6,053 bases of DNA, from positions 1 to 6,053 of the forward strand of contig JAQUHH010000158.1 of the NCBI GenBank assembly GCA_028683685.1, read 5' to 3'. This stretch comes from Bacteroidales bacterium (lineage in GTDB: Bacteria; Bacteroidota; Bacteroidia; Bacteroidales; WCHB1-69). The notes under the pieces were generated by a model that was not told the origin of the DNA, did not search any database, and saw only the letters and a program-made list of their open reading frames with translations. The position numbers and the translations under genes were made by a program. This document shows, in pieces, positions 3,754 through 6,053 of the stretch (its first letter is position 1; every line of letters begins with the position of its first letter).

Positions 3754-6053
3754 TCAATCTTTTAAACAAATCGCCTTATACGGACAATACTCACAATTTA
3801 CTTCATCTCCAGTTGGTAAAAAACCAATTTCTGGATTAAAAATAGCACTTACAAATTGACTTAAAGCATTTTTAAAATCCGCAATGTCGTTGGCTTTTAT
3901 AACATTGTTTCCATTGTAAAGGCAATAATTTAGAACATCTTGACTTTTGAAAGAGATAATGCCTGGAATAAATCCATTTTCTTTAATTATTTCTTGATAT
4001 TCTTCAGATTGTTCCGAAAAAAGAAGAGAATAACACATCAATTGCAAGGACTTAGCAAGTTTAGGTTCCATAAATAATTCACTCATCTCACTGAATTTCA
4101 GCTCTCTTTGTTCTACTTTCCCTGATTTGTAATCTAAAATTCTTAACTCCTCATTCAAACTGTCAATTCTATCGATGACACCATAAAGTTCAATATTCTC
4201 TTTGATGGTGGATTGAAGTTTAATCTTGATGTTGGCTTTTTGCTCAAAACCCAGAGGAATTAGTTCATTCTCTTTGATTAGTTTGGCTTCTTTTTTTAAA
4301 AAGTCTTGAAGGTAATTTTTGATTACTTCAAAAGCCAGTCTATTTTTTCCAACTTTCAGATTTTCTCGGGTGATTTTCTGATCTTTAATGTTTTCGAATG
4401 CTTCAAATATCAGAATGTCAATATCTTGTTTGATAACTTTTTCGAATTGGTCAAGATTAATTTTCTGTTTTTTTGGAAATTGCTCATAAATTTTCTGCAA
4501 TACTTCGTGAATGACCGTTCCAAGGATAGCATCATCGGCATTTTCGGTAATTTCGTCGGCTTCTTTTATTCTTGCTACATATTTGAAATAAAATCGCAAT
4601 GGACAAAGGATATAGGTCGATAAAGCGGTGGGTGAAATTCTTTGAATAGATTTCATTTGCTCCAATACCAATTCGCTTTTTTTGATAAAAATCTCTTTCT
4701 TGACAAATGTTCCTGGGGCAATATTCAAAAAGGTATCACTGATTTCAATATTGGGACATTCAGGTACGATATCGTAAATTAATTGTCGTAAAAAACGACT
4801 TTTTTCTGATTTTCCATCTTTTAAATCAGAATTATAAATCAAATATATTGTTTTTGCTCTTTGCAAAATTCGGAAAAAGTGATAGGCATATACCGCATCT
4901 TTTTGAATGTGTGAATGGAGTTTAAAATGTCTTCTAAGATCGAATGGCAAGAGTGAATTGCTGCTTTTGCCAGCAGGCAGCATGCCTTCGTTGACCGACA
5001 GCATGATGACGGTGTCAAAATCGAGCAAACGGGTTTCCAAAAGTCCCATTATTTGTGGTCCATGGATGGCATCCCCTATAAAGGAGGTGTTGTATTCGCT
5101 AATTTTTGATTGGTATAGATTAATCAGAAAATCAATGCCTTGGCTAATTTGATATTTTGGTAAAAGATTTTCTAGAAATTCAAATATCACTTGAAAATGG
5201 TCTATTGAAAGTCTGTTAAAATAATCAATTAAGTTTTTTTCTTTAGATTGATCTAATAAGTTCTGAATAGTATGGTTGAATTTTGAAAAAAGTTGAACCA
5301 AAAGCACCGGATTGGATTCCAGTGTGAAAAGAGGGGCAATGTAGTTTACAAATTCCTCATTAATGCTTTCAAGTTTACCAATATGAGTAGTGTTTGCATA
5401 AATAATATTCTGTTTTTTGAAATGATTTATGGCTTTTGAAAGGTCGATATCTTTAAATTGTTCGGCCGTTTTTTGAATAATAGGATGGGAGAGAAGGGCG
5501 ATAATATCTTTATGATAAAAGCCATTTGCCGAGCGTTTGCTTTGTTTGAGCATTCGTTCTCTATTGAGATGCATGTTGAGCACCAATTGATAGAATTTTC
5601 CAAAAAGCGTTTGACTTAATGGCAGTCCCATGGTAATGTTGGCGTCCGATGGCGGAATGGTGTTGAGCAGCGATGGCAAGAGGTTCTCATCTGCCGGAAC
5701 AATGACAAGATCATTCGACGATTCAGAATTGATGTGTTTTAGTTTTTCAAACAATTCACCCGCATATTTCACCTGCGAAATATTATTGGGAGTTCCTACA
5801 ATGTGGATGTTTTTTGGGATATCGGCAAAATTATTTTCCAAATAGGGGAAAGTTTCACCCAAATTAAACTCTTTTTGAGCCACTCTTAAAAAATATCCAG
5901 CATCTCTGTTTTTGTCTTCAAAAAAACTTTGGTCGGCATCCCAATAGGCTTCTGCTTTTTTTTCAAGAATTAGTTTTTTAATAATGCCTATTTCGCTGTT
6001 TGTCAAAGCGTTGAATCCGCAAAAAATAATTTTTGACCAAGGAGCATGTTCGT
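3754..6053 (-). CDS. AddB/RecB-type PD-(D/E)XK nuclease with predicted Fe-S cluster (5' end outside window)
   Basis: The frame is open to the right edge, giving 765 visible residues. A TTG at 6006 could be mistaken for a start, but the preceding codons (EHAPWSKIIFCGFNA) join smoothly to the conserved-looking LTNSE and YWDAD segments, so the gene begins outside the window. Numbering from that TTG: DTVIMLSVNEGMLP (331-344) and the region near 370-392 resemble the late motifs of UvrD-like helicases, as in AddB. A RecB-type nuclease follows, with GTVIHEVLQ (496-504; H500), GVIDRID (609-615; D612), LDYKSGK (624-630; D625, K627) and QLMCY (655-659, the QxxxY motif). Cysteines C468, C738, C741 and C747 match the four-cysteine [4Fe-4S] arrangement that staples AddB and Cas4 nuclease domains. 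All catalytic residues are present. The likely role is processing of DNA double-strand ends for recombinational repair with an AddA/RecB-like helicase, not visible here. The N-terminal part, where any Walker A motif would lie, is off the edge. It ends with TGA 19 bases before the hairpin cluster. Confidence 0.92.
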   Translation of the reverse strand, partial: EHAPWSKIIFCGFNALTNSEIGIIKKLILEKKAEAYWDADQSFFEDKNRDAGYFLRVAQKEFNLGETFPYLENNFADIPKNIHIVGTPNNISQVKYAGELFEKLKHINSESSNDLVIVPADENLLPSLLNTIPPSDANITMGLPLSQTLFGKFYQLVLNMHLNRERMLKQSKRSANGFYHKDIIALLSHPIIQKTAEQFKDIDLSKAINHFKKQNIIYANTTHIGKLESINEEFVNYIAPLFTLESNPVLLVQLFSKFNHTIQNLLDQSKEKNLIDYFNRLSIDHFQVIFEFLENLLPKYQISQGIDFLINLYQSKISEYNTSFIGDAIHGPQIMGLLETRLLDFDTVIMLSVNEGMLPAGKSSNSLLPFDLRRHFKLHSHIQKDAVYAYHFFRILQRAKTIYLIYNSDLKDGKSEKSRFLRQLIYDIVPECPNIEISDTFLNIAPGTFVKKEIFIKKSELVLEQMKSIQRISPTALSTYILCPLRFYFKYVARIKEADEITENADDAILGTVIHEVLQKIYEQFPKKQKINLDQFEKVIKQDIDILIFEAFENIKDQKITRENLKVGKNRLAFEVIKNYLQDFLKKEAKLIKENELIPLGFEQKANIKIKLQSTIKENIELYGVIDRIDSLNEELRILDYKSGKVEQRELKFSEMSELFMEPKLAKSLQLMCYSLLFSEQSEEYQEIIKENGFIPGIISFKSQDVLNYCLYNGNNVIKANDIADFKNALSQFVSAIFNPEIGFLPTGDEVNCEYCPYKAICLKD

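Noticed and set aside
4306..4623. Plus-strand frame of 105 codons opposite the nuclease gene
   Set aside because: It is antisense to the region containing the first cluster cysteine and the GTVIHEVLQ motif, and its Phe/Ile-rich composition reflects reverse reading of Lys/Asn/Glu codons.
6004..6006. TTG as the start codon of the nuclease gene
   Set aside because: The frame stays open to the window edge and the upstream residues (SKIIFCGFNA) form a plausible conserved strand continuing into the following sequence. The codon is an internal leucine.

Overview
The window is AT-rich and every gene is on the minus strand, so transcription runs from right to left. It suggests a member of the Bacteroidota. 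The phosphofructokinase gene has a TAnnTTTG-type -7 promoter box, the starts lack Shine-Dalgarno sequences and have A/T-rich leaders, and the protein families (a long GGGDTP/GGDDT phosphofructokinase and an AddB-like nuclease with a GFNAL-type segment) are ones I associate with that phylum. I cannot place it at order or genus level.

In order of transcription: (1) 6053-3754 is the 3' three-quarters or so of a RecB/AddB-type PD-(D/E)XK nuclease with a four-cysteine Fe-S cluster signature; its 5' end lies beyond the right edge. (2) 3753-3543 is an intergenic stretch with three consecutive hairpins, the outer two being near-identical copies, followed by the promoter of the next gene. (3) 3542-2310 is a 6-phosphofructokinase with the Asp/Lys residue pair typical of pyrophosphate-dependent enzymes. 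(4) 2309-2251 contains a Rho-independent terminator. (5) 2250-799 is an MBOAT-family O-acyltransferase (AlgI-like). It overlaps by one base (TAATG) with (6) 799-1, the N-terminal 266 residues of an AlgJ/AlgX-like SGNH-type acyltransferase whose 3' end lies beyond the left edge.

The last two genes form a translationally coupled pair. By analogy with alginate and peptidoglycan O-acetylation, the membrane protein passes an acyl group across the inner membrane and the membrane-anchored periplasmic partner places it on a glycan; the glycan cannot be identified from this window. Phosphofructokinase (central carbon metabolism) and the nuclease (DNA repair) have no evident functional link to that pair. 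Each seems to be its own transcription unit, judging from the promoter before the phosphofructokinase and the terminator after it.

Most of the window is ordinary chromosomal content. I found no convincing new multi-gene system. The least explained element is the tandem hairpin cluster at 3637-3734. No gene-free stretch exceeds 300 bases.
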